64,000 bases of DNA from Asparagopsis taxiformis (Eukaryota > Rhodophyta > Florideophyceae > Bonnemaisoniales > Bonnemaisoniaceae), in NCBI GenBank assembly GCA_030407315.1, contig JALQPE010002792.1, forward strand, positions 1-64,000. The letters run 5' to 3'. Each line of letters starts with the position of its first letter. Within the stretch, counting starts at the first letter, position 1. The notes under the pieces are model-generated. The model was not told the DNA's origin and searched no databases. It saw only the letters and a list, made by a program, of their open reading frames with translations. The translations under genes were made by a program, and so were the position numbers. Of this stretch, positions 62,541-64,000 are shown piece by piece.

Positions 62541-63380
62541 CCCTCTGAAACTGGGATATCATGCTCTAGTCCAGTTCCGTGTTCTTCCACACGCTTCGGA
62601 AGTTTGGCACGCTGGAAGTATGTCGCAACCAAACGCGACTTTTTGTCATCAATAGGCTCATATACTGACCCGTGACTACGTGACGTCCAGGGGTCATTCA
62701 ACTGTTCCAGCACAAGTGAATTGAGATCAATCTGGGCGCGTGGGAATTTGACACCCTCCTGTGCACGACTTGCATCTTCATGCCCAATATGAGAGACATG
62801 ATCATAGCTGAAATTACGCCTCTTGAGACCAGTAGAAACCAGCCGACGGTAAAGGTCTTCATCATCGTAACCATAGGTGCGTATACGTTCATCATAACCA
62901 CCGACATTCCAGAAATTACGCTGCGAAACGAGCAAAGCCCCATTCAGATGCATTTCATTTGCATCGCGCGCGTTGATGTAATATCCAGTATAGAAGAACG
63001 GCTGCGTCGCAGACAGCTTGTGACTAACAATAGCCTCGGGCGACAGGACATAATCACAGTCCACCTTGAAGAAGACATCAAAGGTGGCTCTACTGAACAC
63101 CAAATTTTACGCACGCGCGTTCGATGTACAGGATTGTTTCATTGGAAAACTTGTCCTCCAGGAATTTTAGACTCATCTCCAATGCGTTGGCCACGAAGAG
63201 TTCGCGAGGTAGGTTTGGGAGTGTGACGCGTATTTTAGGTGTGAGTTGTAGAAGGTGTGGATGTGGGCGCAGAGAGCTGTGTGTGATGAGGCGGAAAGGT
63301 TGTGTTGGATGGTAAGGTTGGTGAAGGTGGGATAGAAGGATGTTCGGCGATGGAAAGTGCAGAATGAAAGGAATCAGCCG
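62541..63380 (-). pseudogene. glycosyltransferase with galactosyltransferase C-terminal domain
   Basis: On minus, RVTLPNLPRELFVANALEM (63200s) begins a conserved stretch. A frameshift near 63105 leads to FKVDCDYVLSPEAIVSHKL (Asp-containing nucleotide-sugar motif) and NGALLVSQRNFWNVGGYDER then YGYDDEDLYRRL, the Glyco_transf_7C signature. After NDPWTSR and RLVATYFQRAKLPKRVEEHG the sequence becomes charged and low-complexity (RDRSRRRRLAYKLEKAGKE) and passes into the NOP2 N-terminal region with no intergenic space. The exact boundary is uncertain; it could be an ancestral fusion or a deletion junction. Confidence 0.6.
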
Positions 63381-63719
63381 ATGAATCGGAAAGGTTTTCG
63401 GGCTGTTGATTCATAACCTAGAAGTGGAGCAAGCTTCAGTAGTTTGCAAAGAGATCAAGATGATGGCCAAGTTGTAAAGGAAGGTCACGCCCGGCCAAGT
63501 GCGATACTTGATATGATCTGTCGAGTTGGCAACACTTGTTTTGTACTCGTGGCCACGTGGACGGGCGTTCCAACGAAATTAATTTATTTCAAATCCGTCG
63601 GCGAAGTCGTAACACCAGCAACATCCTCACAGTGGCCTGATAGACATCCTTCCGTGACCTCAGTTCGCTACATCCGCAAACCACCAACAACTTTGTTCTC
63701 AGCGCCCATCTTCCTCAAA

Positions 63720-64000
63720 ATGGTTATTCCAAACTATTCCATTCGTCATCTTCTTGGTGCCCCATACACAGGTGGTGGTTGACTTTCACTAAATCAGGAA
63801 ACACCTTGTTGCTCACTACCGAAGCGCGTCTCATTCAAATTGATCTCGCTGCAGGTCGAACTCGCACCCTCTCGTTCGAGGGCACCCATCCTCTCTTGCA
63901 CATTTCTAAATCCTAAATGACTTAACAGATCCTGCTTGTCGACGAGCTCGCTCGCTGCTACCTCGTCTCGTCTTCATCCGCACGGATATCCGCTCGCATG
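63720..64000 (+). pseudogene. PWP2-like WD40 protein, N-terminal fragment
   Basis: From ATG 63720: YSIRHLLGAPYTGGG, then after a one-base shift LTFTKSGNTLLL, ARLIQIDLAAGRTRTLSFEG, HPLLHIS, two TAA stops, and ILLVDELARCYLVS. The order (LLG, F-T-x-x-GN, D-L, T-L-x-F-E, VDE...L) resembles the first propeller blades of PWP2, a small-subunit processome protein. The frameshift and stops argue for a pseudogene. It diverges from the glycosyltransferase and runs off the window. Confidence 0.4.

Overview
The window reads as nuclear DNA of an intron-poor, transposon-rich eukaryote. A florideophyte red alga of the Chondrus type is my best guess (inference, moderate confidence). The support is long intronless open frames, chromodomain Ty3/gypsy elements, a copia element with very short LTRs and a half-tRNA primer site of the kind described for GalEa/PyRE elements, and fragments of eukaryotic genes (XPG, NOP2, a Spinster-like transporter, Sel1 repeats). 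No bacterial operon signals, rRNA or credible tRNA genes were seen.

Layout. 1-660 is a hierarchical palindrome array. 932-8125 holds three loci: a ParB-like/DNA methyltransferase/SET gene (minus, broken by two indels in homopolymers), a divergent gene with a Tudor-like N-terminus (plus), and a convergent coiled-coil gene (minus). A second, unrelated palindrome array (8600-8949) follows. 8961-18125 is a 5'-truncated chromodomain gypsy element (E1) with pol on plus, a large opposite-strand gene downstream of pol, and one LTR. 18150-37732 is a layered nest: gag/protease remains of an LTR element, decayed host genes (NB-ARC-like NTPase, transporter, membrane protein), a decayed copia element, a broken DDE transposase, and five solo LTRs of two families, four with perfect 5-bp target duplications. 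38990-43200 is satellite DNA (43-bp, 24-bp, alternating 225/127-bp and 501-bp periods). 43671-46314 is a broken Sel1-repeat gene.

47373-60844 is a complete, very young gypsy element (E2): 659-bp LTRs with 3 differences, CCTCG target duplication, gag, protease and pol on minus in three -1-related frames, and a large plus-strand gene between pol and the 3' LTR. E2 cuts an XPG/Rad2 endonuclease gene, whose halves lie at 46706-47372 and 60845-61185. The XPG remnant is joined to a truncated NOP2 gene and a glycosyltransferase gene, with a PWP2-like fragment diverging at the right edge.

The two most interesting systems are (i) the 1-9 kb cassette, which puts a putative DNA methylase, a SET methyltransferase and a possible Tudor-like reader between palindrome arrays, and (ii) the opposite-strand gene shared in position by both chromodomain gypsy elements. 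In E2 the module carrying that gene lies between duplicated polypurine-tract blocks.
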